Origin: Steinernema hermaphroditum
Lineage: Eukaryota > Nematoda > Chromadorea > Rhabditida > Steinernematidae
NCBI GenBank assembly: GCA_030435675.1
Contig: CM059621.1
Location: 15,128,001-15,192,000, forward strand
Direction of reading: 5' to 3'
DNA length: 64,000 nt
Of this stretch, positions 35,085-47,048 are shown in pieces. The notes under the pieces are model-generated. The model searched no databases. It saw nothing but the letters and a program-made list of their open reading frames with translations, and had not been told where the DNA came from. Numbering within the stretch: position 1 is the first letter of the stretch; every line of letters begins with the position of its first letter. The position numbers and the translations under genes are program-made.

Positions 35085-35375
35085 TTGAACTGGGCAGTGT
35101 ATTGATGGCCATTTTTAGGGTCTGAGTTCGACTCCTGCTCAATGAATTTTTTAGTTTTTCTTCTTATTTCACGGTAAAAGCATATAACAAAGACAGTACA
35201 AAGACAGCATCTTTAACAGCAAAAATTTTCGTGGACTGTTTACATGGTCATGTGTGCGTACAATCTACTTTTTCGAACTCCAAAAAGCGATCAATCATAG
35301 CGTGGCGAGATCCAGAATTTGAACTGCGCACATCGCGGAAGGTTACCTTATCAAATCTACTGAAGGCTTCATGAA
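35085..35375. repeat. Two tRNA-like SINE relics in opposite orientation
   Basis: + strand near 35090-35150: GGTTGAACTGGGCAG (A-box-like) with GAGTTCGACTCC (B-box-like). - strand near 35290-35370: AGTAGATTTGATAAGG and GTTCAAATTC. They lack proper stems. They resemble the tRNA-like parts of the 10.5-kb element and a further one near 51840-51900. Confidence 0.4.
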
Positions 35376-36720
35376 ATTCTTCTTATTTTGAAGCATGCTG
35401 AGCTGCAGTACATCTCTACCCATGTCAAAGGTGAAAAGTTAGAACTTACACCAGAATCCGCTCAATCTTAACGTGCTCTTGTGTACTCCATCTTATTAAG
35501 AAAAATCGCACGAAAAAAAATCTTTTGAAGCCCGCAAAGGCATATTTTCAAATTCTACGATCTCAAAAATGCCGAAATAACCCGTGACCTCATCTTAACG
35601 TACTCGTCTTCGTACAAAGAAAAATTTTAAAATTAAAATTATTCAAAGCCATCTCTAGTCATGCCAGAGATAAAAAGCCAAAAACGGAATCAGAATGATC
35701 AGCTAAAATTCCTCCGTCCACTATCAGGTCCCACGCCCTCTTACTAAGAAGAATCGTACAGTACTCAACTGTGTTACAATATTCTATTGCTAAAATGCCA
35801 AAGTTATCAGTAAGCTCATCTTGGAAGAAGAGGATACGACGAGGAACTAACAACATTAGTGGCAGACAACAAAAGCACTTTCACTTCAATAGCCCACTTT
35901 CAAAACATCAAGTCAATTGACGGTAATTTCCCGAATGGACATGAGATTTCCCAGTAATGCATCATCGAAATAATAATAAACACGTATTAGTCGCATCGCA
36001 AACCTCAGTTATGGCCAGTGGAGATGGTTACAAGCTGCGTTTTCCGTTAACTACTAAAATGATGTGGAAGTCAAGATGTCAAAAGCGGTGGTGATTTGAT
36101 GAATGTGATGCACCACTGACACACCGATGACGTTGATCATCTCCTTCCAGCTTCGACTGGAGACGATATTCTAGTCAGCGGCCCCATTAGTTTGCGCGGG
36201 CATCAGAAAGGTGAAGAGTTGATTCCGGTGGAGATCACAGCGGCCAAAGTAATGTGGAAAAACGATAATTGTATTTGCAGGGCGGCGCGAATTTCGGAGT
36301 TGCCTTGGCTTCTCAGGGTGGCGCGGGGTTAAATATTGTACAAGTTAATCATTCAGTAAATGAAGGGTAACATGTCTTGATTGATAAAGAAGGGATTGAA
36401 GGATTGATGAATTTGATACGCCAAAGGCCTTCAAAAATTTTGTAATTTTCCTTTTCAGCGAACGGCTACAAACAATCATGAGATAAGAAAAAACGAGTAA
36501 CTTACGATGACTTGATGAAATTGATACACACTTACCTCAGTAGAAATGGAAATTAACCGAAAAATGAGGGTAGGTTTTTGGATGGCTACAAAGGCTTTCA
36601 AAAATTTCATATTTTTTCTTTTTAGAGAATGGCTAGAAACAACCATAAGGTTCAGGATGAGATAATCCGACAAAAAAATGGTGATTTAATGAATCTGATT
36701 TGGACTAGCCTGATGGATTT

Positions 36721-37002
36721 AGATGGAATTTTCAGCTTATTCCATCACTACCACGTTGTAGAGCGTATGCGAAAACCCCTTCGGGTCATCTTCTGCTAAT
36801 TATCTAACATTACGGATGAAAGACAGCCGGGTTTTCCAAGATCTTTTGAAAAACGACCTTTTTCCATTGTAAATTCCATGTTACGAGATGTCCACGCCCA
36901 GAATTCGCATTTACTCCATTTTTCGTCGGATAAAACCGAAGCAGGGGTTTTCGCATACGCTCTACAACGTGGTAGTGATGGAATAAGCTGAAAATTCCAT
37001 CT
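36721..37002. repeat. Perfect 60-bp inverted repeat
   Basis: Arms 36721-36780 and 36943-37002 are exact reverse complements over 60 bp, separated by 162 bp. The perfect identity contrasts with the diverged repeats around it. Confidence 0.9.
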
Positions 37003-37590
37003 TCCAGATCGTTCTGGGACCCGACCAAGAATGCAGGTCATGTTGGGGTTCTAAGTTTTGAATGGGGAGTGATGCCTATAAGCACTGAAATGGTATAATT
37101 TTTACTCTTATGTGATCTGCGACGCCGAAAACGGTGATGTGTATGATCTGGAGGCTGTTGGCGAGGAAGGTGTGGCCATCTGTCTATCATGTTTCCATTT
37201 GGACATGTGACCAGAATGGAGCTCTTAAATTTTGTCATTTCCGACCGCTGTAAGACGCGCACTTCGACCCATTGCAGCATAACAGCCTTGAAACACAGTT
37301 CCAGTAAATAACAGTGAAAACAGGGCTTGTTACCAATTAAATACGAATTAAATGCGAAGCAAATGTCTAGGGTGGCCTATACTTTTGTCCAGCTGAAAAT
37401 GGGTCTCAGATTTATTTTAACGTTTTTACATTTGTTTCTCTTCCAGGGATTTCGTCTATCCCCATGGAACCTATGTTTTTCGCGACGCTTTTTCACATGG
37501 GGTAGTCGGTATTTTCAAAAGTTGCCGCTAGCCCTCCAAACTGCCGAATAAGGGGGGTGACCTATACTTTTGTCCAGCAGTGTATATTAT
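36803..37590 (-). mobile_element. Decayed Tc1-like element (tentative)
   Basis: Between the 60-bp arms, a minus-strand frame reads HLVTWNLQWKKVVF, like the WKKVVFSDE region of Tc1-type transposases, with no catalytic continuation. GGTG-CCTATACTTTTGTCCAG-type ends occur at about 37371-37392 and 37556-37577 (same orientation), the second followed by CAGTGTATA, typical of Tc1-type termini. Confidence 0.35.
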
Positions 37591-38029
37591 TAAAGTTGTG
37601 GAAGTCAAGATGTCAAAAGCGATTTGACCTGATATAGAAGGAACAGACCAGCTTGGCTCAAAAATAGATGGCGATTTGATGGATTTGATGCACAACTGAC
37701 GTCAGTAGAAATGGAAATTAGCCGCAAAATGAGGGTAGGTTTTTGGATGCCTACAAAGATTATCAAAAATTTCATGATTTTCCTTTTCAGCGAAAGACTA
37801 GAAACATCCACGAGGTTCAGTATGAGATAATTCGACAAAATAATGGTGATTTGATGAATCTGATACACCATTGACCCTATGGTTACCGGAAAAAAAATAC
37901 GAGAAAAATAAAGACTGCCGCGGGTTTTCGTCTCTTTTAGAATGACCTGAAACAGGCTGCCTAAGTAACAATCAGTACTTCCAAAAATGTCATTATTTCA
38001 TGTCAGCAGAAACGGCCGTGGGACAAAAA

Positions 38030-39245
38030 TAGAAAGAAAGTAACTTACGGTTAACCACAGACATCAGTGTTTCGGAAAAACAACTCTGTCGATGGGTGGG
38101 TTACATCGCTAGAATGACTATCACATCACAAGCATCCACAACACACCCACAAGACTATGTTGAGTCAGTGCAGCCATGTTTTTGACGAGCCATCGAACAA
38201 TAGATATTGAACCTCTTCTAGTGGTAAGCTGATTTGGATTCGTCTGATGGATGGCTTTCAGAGTGATAAAACGACCATTCAATGTTATTCAAAAATTTAT
38301 TGATTTTCATTTTCAACGACTACTATGAGATGTTGGATGATAGCATCGGACAAAAATAGAAAGAAGATTAACCACGGTTGACGACAGGCCTCCGCTATAT
38401 CCAGTGGAGATGGTAATTAGCAGAGTTCTCCGACAACAAAATACCATTGCTTATTACAACTATATAATCCTTTTGCCAATTTGAAATCTCAGACATAAAA
38501 TGAAAGAAAGAATTCAATTCAAAAATGGAAATGGGAATCAAAACAATGGAAATTTTAGCCGAAAAATCGACCCTACTAATGGCATGTAGCATTCAAAACG
38601 ACCTGAAACAGCTTGACTAAGTAACGTTGGTTAAGATGCGTTCTTTTTTTCGATAAAACTCAAAAAGTTATTCAGTAAAAAAGGGTCCTACCATTATCAT
38701 CCAAAAATATACCGTGATGGTTCGATGAACTTGATGCGCTACTAACCTCAGCTATGGTCAGAAATGGTAATTTCACGAAAAATAAATCCCGTCGAGGGTT
38801 TGTTCGTCTCTTTTAGACTTTAGAACGACCCAAAACAGCTTGGTCAAGAAATATCGACCCTATTCAAACAGTTATTCTTCTTGTATCATCTCTTTTCATC
38901 TTTCATCTGACCTGAAACAGTTTATGTTGGCCTTATTCTTGGTTCTATTAAAAAAATTTTTGACTTTCATTTCCGGCGAATGTCTATAAACACCTACCAT
39001 GAGGTGGAGGCTGATAGAATCGACCAAAAATAGAAAGAAGAGTAACTTACGCTTAACCATAGACACCATTTCAGTCACGTTTCAGAAAAACAATTCTGTC
39101 GATGGGTGGGTTACATCGCTAGAATGACTATCACACCACAGGCATCCACAGCACACCGACAAGACCATGTTGAGTCACTAAAGCCATGTTTTTGACGAGC
39201 CATCGAACAATAGATATCGAACCTCTTCAAGTGGTAAGCTGATTT
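38030..39245 (+). repeat. ~200-bp direct repeat, copies ~1 kb apart
   Basis: About 38030-38240 and 39030-39245 are near-identical: CTGTCGATGGGTGGGTTACA, TCGCTAGAATGACTATCACA, GCCATGTTTTTGACGAGCCA, TCGAACAATAGATAT. They are much better conserved than the surrounding array, so a recent duplication of a ~1-kb segment. Confidence 0.8.
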
Positions 39246-40079
39246 GCACTAGTCTGACAGCTTCCACAGAGATAAAAGAATTTAGGGAAGTTAGGGACCT
39301 GCTCTCATATTTTAGTGTTCATCTACAGCCTCTGAGGGGAATCACCGGCCACAGTTATGGCCAATGAGGATTGTAATTAAGCGAAACGTAAACTCTGCCG
39401 AGAGTACTTTTTTTTCGCGTCTTTTAGAATGACCTGAAACATCCCTACGTTTGCGTTATTCAAAAATTTAATGATTATCATTTTAAACAACTTTTCGACC
39501 TTAGTTATTGTCAGTAGAAACGGCTATTAGCCGAATTGGCAAAAATAGACGGTGATTTGATGAATTGACCTCAGCTATGGCCAGTGGAAATGGTGATTAA
39601 GCGAAAAGTGAAGTTTGCCGAGGGTAGTTTTTTTTCGCCTCTTTACAATGTTTTAACAAATCCGAGTAGTTTCGCTTCAGCATCTGAATGTAGCTCGTCC
39701 CAAAAAGTTGATCAATCTGATAAATCACTTACGCCAACAGAAATTACATAACTACGAACGAAAATCGAACTCTGCAGAGGGTAGGTTTTTCGTCACATTT
39801 AGAATGAGAAACCTTACACTGAAGTCTCTGTTGATTTGAATTTCAGTACGAGACCTTTCGAGACTTTTCGAGACCTTCCGTCTAAAGTGCCCTTTTAAAA
39901 GAATTCCTGTATAAACAGACACTAAAGCGAATCGATCCCCGGTACACACTCCGTCCTAGTCTTGATCGTATGACCAAGATTAGGGACAGCCCTGTCTAAG
40001 ACGAAAGCATCCTATCCCCCACCCCAACCATCTTCATAATGTTTCAGAAAAAAAACAAGCCTCGTCTAGTTACCTGGCC

Positions 40080-40565
40080 GGACTGAATGTCTTACCGCAT
40101 CCACAACACATTCCACTGCCGAGGCACAGTGAGATCAGCTCCGTTAGCTTTGAAGGCGCGAACCTGAAACGCCGTAAACGGGGCGGGAGGCATTCCTCTT
40201 CCATTCCCAGCCCGCCCCACGGCGGCGGAACAGCCAGTAGGAGCGCCGTTCGGCGCCGCTCGAAGCAGCAGAGACCACAGAGAACAAAAAACTAGACGCA
40301 TAGCGAAAACAACAAAACACATACGGCGCCGGTGATCTGTGGTGCTCGGTGACCGCTCCGTCGGCGGCTCGGTTTCCGACGCCACCTCCCTGGGCAGTGA
40401 TGTTTGCAACAAGCGGTGAAAACATCTCGTTAAAAGGCGTTGTTAGGCGATCAGGTGTAGTGTACGTCAGTGGGCGCCTGGTCGTTCGTTTTTGGGAGGA
40501 GCTGAAGGGGCAGACATCTGCCGAGGTGACGTCGCCGTTTGATTGTTTCAAACGAACAAACTGAA
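40080..40565 (-). other. GC-rich island with a possible short exon
   Basis: An isolated GC-rich block. On the minus strand a CGTTTCAG acceptor near 40165-40172 and a GGTAAGAC donor near 40091-40098 bracket a ~66-bp frame ending SGMCCGCG. Upstream in one frame lies a signal-peptide-like MRLVFCSLWSLLLRAAP. Without further exons this may be a promoter or first-exon region, or decayed. Confidence 0.25.
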
Positions 40566-40654
40566 AAGAAGCGGAATTGCGTATGTTTCTCGGTTCTCTG
40601 AAACAGAAGTATACGGTAGTGATGTCAGCGTGGGACAATGGACGCTGGTCGATG

Positions 40655-41135
40655 GTTGCGAATAACCAGGAAAGGTTAGACCGATACCGTAAGACATTTC
40701 ATAGAAAAAGGCGAGAACTCAAAAATTTACATCCAATTCGTTCAAAAGGAATCAAAAGAAGCATTGCCCAAGGAAAAAGAACGTGATGTGATATAAAGAT
40801 ATAAAGCTCCTACTTCTAAGTGCTTACAGATATCCCAGAAATTGGTGCATTTATAAAATTGATCGAAAAATATCGCATTATGGCAACTTCGTTCTATATG
40901 TGATCACAATGTATCATTTATCCTCGAGAAATGATCGCTAAACTTTGCCATGAGAATTGAAGAATAGGTCAATGCAAAAGAAGAGCTCGTCATGCCTCGT
41001 TTCGGACGGTTCCAACGGAAGGTTAGCCCGATACCGTAGGTCAGTCCAGAGAAAAATAGAAGAGGCTCTGCCAAAAAATGCCAAAAATTCCATTAAAAAG
41101 AAATAAAAAAACTGATTGAAGCAAAGGAACGGCAC
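40655..41135 (+). repeat. Direct repeat pair
   Basis: GGTTAGACCGATACCGTAAG near 40675 and GGTTAGCCCGATACCGTAGG near 41022 head diverged ~110-bp copies, both continuing with AGAAAAA and GAAGCA..AAGGAA blocks. Confidence 0.6.
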
Positions 41136-41349
41136 AGTGACATGAAGTACATACTTTTATGTGCTATTAGATATCGATATATTAGATAGAGTTTGTAAAA
41201 TTAACAAAAAAATATGCTCACACTTGACATATGACATTATGGACTGCAAAAATTTATTCTATTCTGCCTTGTGAGAGTTTTTATTGCCGTATGCTCGAAT
41301 GATCGAGCACGGTCAATGAGATGGAATTTGAAACCCACCAGTTGGAGCG

Positions 41350-41700
41350 GTTAACGGCATAGGTTTCGCCATGGAGCCGGGGCGATCACCAACAGCGACG
41401 GCCGAGAACAACACAACGAATGTTTATAACAACAGATACGATAATACGGCGCATGAAGTAGCAAAATGAGGACTGAAGACGGCCCCAAACCACGCCTAAC
41501 CGCATGTAACCTCCAAAGATCTTTTCAGTACGGGTAATGTAAGGGATATGTTAGTTTTGGATTTGACCTGAAACGTAGAACCTCGCTAAGTGCACTCCTT
41601 CTAGGAGACAGGGCGATCATTGTGTCAGGAACAACCGCTTACTCAACTCATTCGACGAACCTCGGAGAGAACGAACGGTCGACCTATCCGATCACTACTG
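41350..41700 (-). repeat. Antisense fragments of the retroposon family
   Basis: Near 41370-41420 and 41600-41695, sequence matches the reverse complement of the family (GGAGCCGGGGCGATCA, GACGGCCGAGAACAAC; AACTCATTCGACG..CCTC.GAGAGAACGA..GGTCGACC). Rearranged and decayed. Confidence 0.5.
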
Positions 41701-42464
41701 ACACAAATGAAAGAATCCAAATTTCTTCGGAATGCGGACTGCAGCAACTGAGAACAAAAATTAAACGACTTCTGTGAACTCTCGCAACACGGATGGATGT
41801 GATGAACTTTGCATGCTTTGTAACAAGTACAAAAATACATACAGAGTGACACAGAAATACTGTCACAATACAAAACGTATATAACTTCGCGAACAATTCA
41901 ACAATCAAAATGTTATTGTAATCGCAAGAAAGCGTAGGAAATTTCGGTCCGGCTTGGCCGCCGCAACATCTTTGCCATGGAAAGGCCGTGCTCGAACATG
42001 CATATCACGATTTCACGGAGACGCAAAGAGACCAAATTTGCACGATGAAATCTGAAGTATCAGAAACATCAGAACACAGTAAGGAGTAACAAGAGACGGT
42101 GAACGCGAATAAAACGAGAAAATCGGCAGAAGTCATGCAAAAAAGTTTGAGAAAACAGCGATGGAAAAAATGTATTTCTGCATTAAAAAAATGACAGTGT
42201 TTCTGTACAACATAATACCAGCGGCAAAAATTATACTCTTTTGTTTTTGACTTCTTCATTACTGTTTCATCTCATTGTACAAAACATCTAGAGAAACAGT
42301 GTCGTTCTCAAACCGTAAGCAAAAATACTAATATGCCTGGAAAAATATTGATATCACATCAATTGCGGTCGGGAAAAAATTAGTTCGGCATATTCTTATA
42401 TTTGTAAAACATACCTCCTTTTCGATGAACCAGACCTTGGACGAAGCAGGATCAACGGTGATTT

Positions 42465-42515
42465 TAATCTTCCTAATCTTTAATCTTAATCTTAACTTTA
42501 ATCTTTTAAGCTTCA
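42465..42515 (+). repeat. TAATCT-type microsatellite
   Basis: Imperfect tandem TTTAATCTTAATCTTAA run. Confidence 0.7.
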
Positions 42516-44689
42516 TCACAATGACATGAAATCAAACTGAAGTAATGTATGCCATTTTGGCATGAGTCTTCTATTCTCCCACACAAAAATAAGAAAGTCT
42601 CCTTTGTACGACAAAAGGAATTAGCGTATATCGAGTGGAACAAAGCTCGGGCATTTTCTCTTTAAGATAGTCGACATGAACAATAAAAAAAAATATTCGT
42701 ATTTATCCCGGTTGATAATGCTCGTTCACGCTTCTCTGAACTTAAAAAGCAAATCTCAACAAAAACAAGAATTTCTACAACCCGCCAATTTGGCTGAAAT
42801 TTGGCAGACTGGTAGATCTTAGGAAGTGTAGTAACCGCACAAAATGTCTATCAGATATAGCTTATGCATCATTGGGTCACTTGGGCGTCACCGGTAAGAA
42901 ACGAATGTAACTTCGAAGAGAAAGGATATCCCTTATTTTTTAAACATGTCCAGGGTGCTTACTTCGCACAGCTACTACATTCTCTAAGATCTACTACCGC
43001 GCCAAATTTTATTAGCCAAATAACCGGGGGTTCTGCTGTAACCTTCCCTTGTGAGTTCAGAAATCGAGGAGAAAGCGAGATGTAAAAGACAACGACAGAG
43101 TTTCGGAGAAATCAGAACCATTGCAGAAAGCGCTCATCTCCTGAACAAACTGTGAAGACTACTTTTTGATATGTCCGTGTATTTCATCTTTATTTCATAA
43201 TCTATTGCACAATTCGAACATCATTGATATAAAGTCTTTTTTAAAAAGGACCCATGAAAAAAAGATTTCGTATTTTTGGCGAAATGCTCGTCTTTGGAAA
43301 TATAGAAAAACTTGTTAATGTCGAAATCGAAATGATTAGAAAAAAAAAAATCCCAATATTTGATGTTGACTACTAAGCCACAAAAATCGTTCGCTGTGCA
43401 TCCGGAATCCATTCTATGGAGGGTGGCCATAGAAATTTACCAATCTGTTTTGACCTAGTGCTGAACAGTGAGATCTTGAACAATATCTGCACATATGATA
43501 GCCCAGTAGCATAATGATAATATGAAATTCATTCAAATTCAATTCAATGAAAAGTCAATTGAAATAAGGTTACTGTTAAAACCGACCTTACAATGCTAAA
43601 AAAATCGAACCAACCTTTGAAACGCAAAAAATGGAATGTTTCGATTTGGTGTATAAACTTATCCTTGGGAAAACTGGCTAATAAAAAATGCTGATATGTA
43701 TAGGATCGGGTGCATGAGCCATATAACCGAGAAAAAAAAGAGCCATATCCAGGTAGGCTCTTAATTCTTTAAACGTTTGGTTGTTATATTCGTGTTCCAC
43801 ATAATGATCCTGAACATAAAACAACAACCAGCGCTAACCACAAAGCGATCGAAATTTCCAACAAAATCTCAACATCTGATACAAAGCCACTTAAAAATCG
43901 CCCGATAACATAATGATCATGAGAAATTTCGTGAACTGAAACAAAGTTATTCCCAAAACGGTCCTTACAATACTGAAAAATTGAACTGAACCTTAATATT
44001 CAAAAATGGAATATTCCGATTTGGTGTACAGACGACTTCAAAGCAGTTAATACGATTGATTGATTTTTCAGAAAATGATGCAACATTGCATATCCAATTC
44101 CATTTTGATCTTTAATCCGAGTGTTGTTACATATACAAACAGTCCCACGACAAACATCACTCACACAAAACTCCCAAATCTTGATCAGCGTTAGTGAACA
44201 TCGAAAACAACAACAACAAGAGCGCGAGGGTGGCGCGCATCGGAAACGCCGTCCACGGCAGCTAACGCCACCCTCCCTGCCAACACACACCGATAGAGCA
44301 CGCAATACACACTGCACACACTCCACGTGCGGTTAAAGAAAGGCGAGAAGAAGGAACGCGATCGATCGATCGCGAGCTGCCGCACTTCAGCTGTTTCATG
44401 GAGGGGCGGGAGCCTCCGGGGACGACACCAAAGTACGTTGCACTCCGAAGGTCACGTGTTCCTCGTCCGAAATGTGATCCTGCAACGGCTGACGGTCCTA
44501 TTCCGGGAAACGAGATTGTGCCCCTACGCGTGTGACTCATTGGCACATTCGATTAGTAGTAGGACGCGATAAATTATTAAACTTATATGCACTTGGGGTT
44601 GTGAGAATGACTCAACGGTTCGTCATATTATCCGGGGCCAGGTGGAAAGAAGCGGATTTGGGGCGACTATTTCAAAAAATCAAGTTCTA

Positions 44690-45560
44690 TGTGGTACTTA
44701 GACGGATTCATAGAAATCTTCATAGAATAATAAGAAAGGTATGGAAAAGCTCAAAAATCGAAATTCTGTCCTCTGAAATTTGTATCCGTGACCAGGTGGT
44801 CGGATAGAAAAAACGCCAAAAATGGATTAAAAAGAAATGAAAGTTATATGTAGTACTTGGGTAGATTCATAGGAGTTTGCATAGGATGCTAAAGAAAAGT
44901 CACTGAATACTTTGTCTTGGGTCATGGAAAAGCATGAAAAAAAAAACCAAAAATCCACTGTATATTGCCGAAATTTTTTCCTCTGAAATCTAAAATTTGA
45001 ACAAAAAAATCATTGTACTGATTAAGACTAGAGTTGGCATCGGGTCGAACCCGAAAATCCTCATTTTTTGCAGTACGGACCAATTTTGAAGTGCAATCGA
45101 GAAACTTCCAAGTGCGCTGGCTTCGCCCCAACGTCGCGGCCCAGAATAGTCAAAAAATTTGACCGAAGAACGAAAAAATCCATTCAAAAATTTTCGGGTT
45201 CAGATTTTCGGGTTCGGGTTCGGGTTTTTCGGGTTTCACCCCTAATTGGACCTTGTTTTGTTGTTCGGTCAAACTTTTTTGATTATGCTGGGCCGCGACG
45301 TTGGGGCGAAGCCAGCGCACTTGAAAGTTTCTCGTTTGGACTACAAAATTGGTCCGTATTGCAAAAAATGCGAATTTTCGGGTTCGACCCGATGCCAACT
45401 CTAATTAAGACAAGGTGGAAGAAAGCGGTTCAGTGAAAATTCACCCAAAAATGGCTCACGAAATGAAAGTTATATGCAGTACTTGGGCGGATTCATAGAA
45501 ATCTGCATAGGATAGTAAAGAGAGTTGAAAAATCACCCAAAAATCCATGTATTGCCGACA
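44690..45560 (+). repeat. Three direct repeats interrupted by a MITE
   Basis: GAAAGTTATATGTAGTACTT, GGGTAGATTCATAGGAG-type blocks occur near 44685-44740, 44838-44895 and 45464-45515. The hAT MITE at 45029-45403 sits between copies 2 and 3. Confidence 0.65.
45021..45411. mobile_element. hAT-type MITE with perfect 8-bp target duplication
   Basis: The element is 45029-45403 (375 bp). Its ends are TAGAGTTGGCATCGGGTCGA and the exact inverse, continuing as ~145-bp arms of about 90% identity. Both sides carry ATTAAGAC (45021-45028 and 45404-45411). An 8-bp duplication and a TAGAGTTGGCA end are hallmarks of the hAT superfamily. There is no transposase inside, so it is nonautonomous. Confidence 0.9.
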
Positions 45561-45603
45561 CTGTTTCTTCTGAAATTTGTAAAAAAAGTCTTCGTACTGC
45601 CTA

Positions 45604-46490
45604 TGCGTTTGTATCAAATGGACTATAACCTACAGGGTGGCCCAAAAGGGTATTGGACAGAAGTCTGAAATGTCATTTTTGATAGCATCCAGACGTGAGA
45701 TCGGTCGGAAAACGAAAGAAACCGACCGATTCCACTGGTCTGAATTTCTCAATGGATTTCTAGACCTCTACCTAGATGCCCTTTAGGGCAAACCGGAAAA
45801 CGATTCGGTATTTAACTTTTCCGATTCGGTATTTCACTTTAAAGTTTTTTGTTTGTTCTTCAAAGGCATTAAACCTCATACCAACTGGAAAGATGCAGAA
45901 AGTGACCAAAAATGGCGAACTTCAATAGACGACTTTGTCAAACTGAGCTGTCGGCGACCACATAAATAGATGAATGTCGTAAATTCGCAGTACTTTGTGA
46001 AACGACTGAAGGATTGTTAGTTACAATATTTAGGGAGCTAGATCAAGGATATATGCATTATATCGCATGAGTTCAATTAGTCACATATGTGCTTAGACAA
46101 CGAATAAAGCATCAAAACGTGATAATAGCTAGGACGAATCTCAAATATATGAAAAAGGTATCTCAAATATATGAAAAAGGTATTCTGTAAATTGAGACGT
46201 TTCCAAAAAGTTAAAGAGGGTAGCAGTTGGGGTGTTTAGACGTAGAAGATAGAGATCGTAGGTGCTCGATAAAGGTCGTCGCTCCTTCGGTTCAACCGTG
46301 TGTTCAAAGCAGTCCAATACCAAAAATTACCGTAAAAACAGAAAACTACCACATTTAAAAGTGACCAATAATGCAGTGTTGTAGTGATATAGTAGTGATA
46401 ATAGTGTACATTAGCCAAACCAACTTGTTTAAAGTAGATTTAAAAAAATGAAGTCGATATTTAAGGTGCCCGGTGATGGAAATATCGCGA
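45604..46490. other. AT-rich spacer
   Basis: No supported exon. Contains a short tandem duplication (see 46138-46184) and is the landing site of the retroposon at its right end. Confidence 0.4.
46138..46184 (+). repeat. Two tandem 23-bp units
   Basis: ATCTCAAATATATGAAAAAG followed by GT repeats immediately. Confidence 0.8.
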
Positions 46491-46493
46491 AGT

Positions 46494-47048
46494 GTTAAAC
46501 TTAGCGAATTAAAAGTTGCGGCCCCCAGCGATCGGTCGGGTCGTCCCCTCGCTCTCTTTCTCTCTCTGAGGCTGTCTGGGCCGAATTAGTTGAGTGAGCG
46601 GTCGTTCTCGGCCGTCGTTGTTGGCGCAATGATCTACCTGGCTCCCAGAAGGCCTGGAACACCAGGAAGCCGTAGTTCCACCGTCTTGCCAAAAAGCCCG
46701 TCACGACCGCCCGACTCTACCCGCGCCGCCAGAGAAGCCGAAGAAGCGTTGCAACTCCGAAGTCCGCGCCGCCAGCCGAACCGAAGATGACTCTCCGCTC
46801 CGCTGGCTCTGCTCCACCGCTGTTCCACTTCCGGAATCAGCTCTTCACGACTTCGATGCCTGCGCAAACTAATGGGAACGCTGCATTCTATTCGGATTCG
46901 TCTGCTCCACCGAAATCAGAAGAAAATCAGCGACCACGGTGTGACTATGTTCTTCTTTGTGCATATATGAGACGTCCTGCACGGCGTAAGCCGTTGATTC
47001 GGGAAGATAAATCGTAAAATCGTAAATCGTAAATCGTTAAACTTAGCG
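46494..47048 (+). mobile_element. Full retroposon copy 1 with 13-bp target duplication
   Basis: GTTAAACTTAGCG flanks the insertion on both sides (46494-46506 and 47036-47048). The shared element starts at 46521 (GCCCCCAGCGATCGGTCGGG), has a TC microsatellite near its 5' end and ends in a short tandem tail of AAATCGT units. Fourteen bases between the duplication and the shared start (46507-46520) do not match copy 2. A variable-length target duplication plus a simple 3' tandem tail indicate target-primed reverse transcription (non-LTR or SINE type). No reverse transcriptase, so it is nonautonomous. Confidence 0.88.
46787..47017 (+). CDS. Conserved 76-aa ORF inside the retroposon
   Basis: ATG to TAA frame of 76 codons (starts MTLRS, core LFHFRNQLFTTSMPAQTNGN, ends RRPARRKPLIREDKS). 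The same frame is intact in copy 2 at 58020-58250, apart from the end of the tail. A diverged relative on the minus strand at about 48195-48300 still aligns at protein level (RIQFFAPLTFAQTDGTATFYS-like). It may be a real small protein or just a by-product of recent copying. Confidence 0.3.
   Translation: MTLRSAGSAPPLFHFRNQLFTTSMPAQTNGNAAFYSDSSAPPKSEENQRPRCDYVLLCAYMRRPARRKPLIREDKS

Larger units (their letters stand above)
36000..39900 (+). repeat. Array of degenerate direct repeats
   Basis: A recurring theme: GTGATTTGATGAATCTGAT.., ACCTCAGCTATGGCCAGTGG.., GAAATTAGCCGAAAAATGAG.., TTTTAGAATGACCTGAAACA, in at least six diverged copies (for example 36020-36170, 36480-36690, 37610-37880, 38590-38850, 39330-39450, 39520-39650). 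No coding signal. Confidence 0.6.
41136..44690. other. AT-rich spacer, no supported gene
   Basis: Contains the retroposon fragments noted at 41.4-41.7 kb, a TAATCT microsatellite and a GC-richer block at about 44210-44460 with no exon signature. CAAAAAT recurs throughout (about ten copies). Confidence 0.4.

Noticed and set aside
42328..42519. Lys/Arg/Leu-rich minus-strand frame
   Set aside because: It is the translation of a TAATCT microsatellite.
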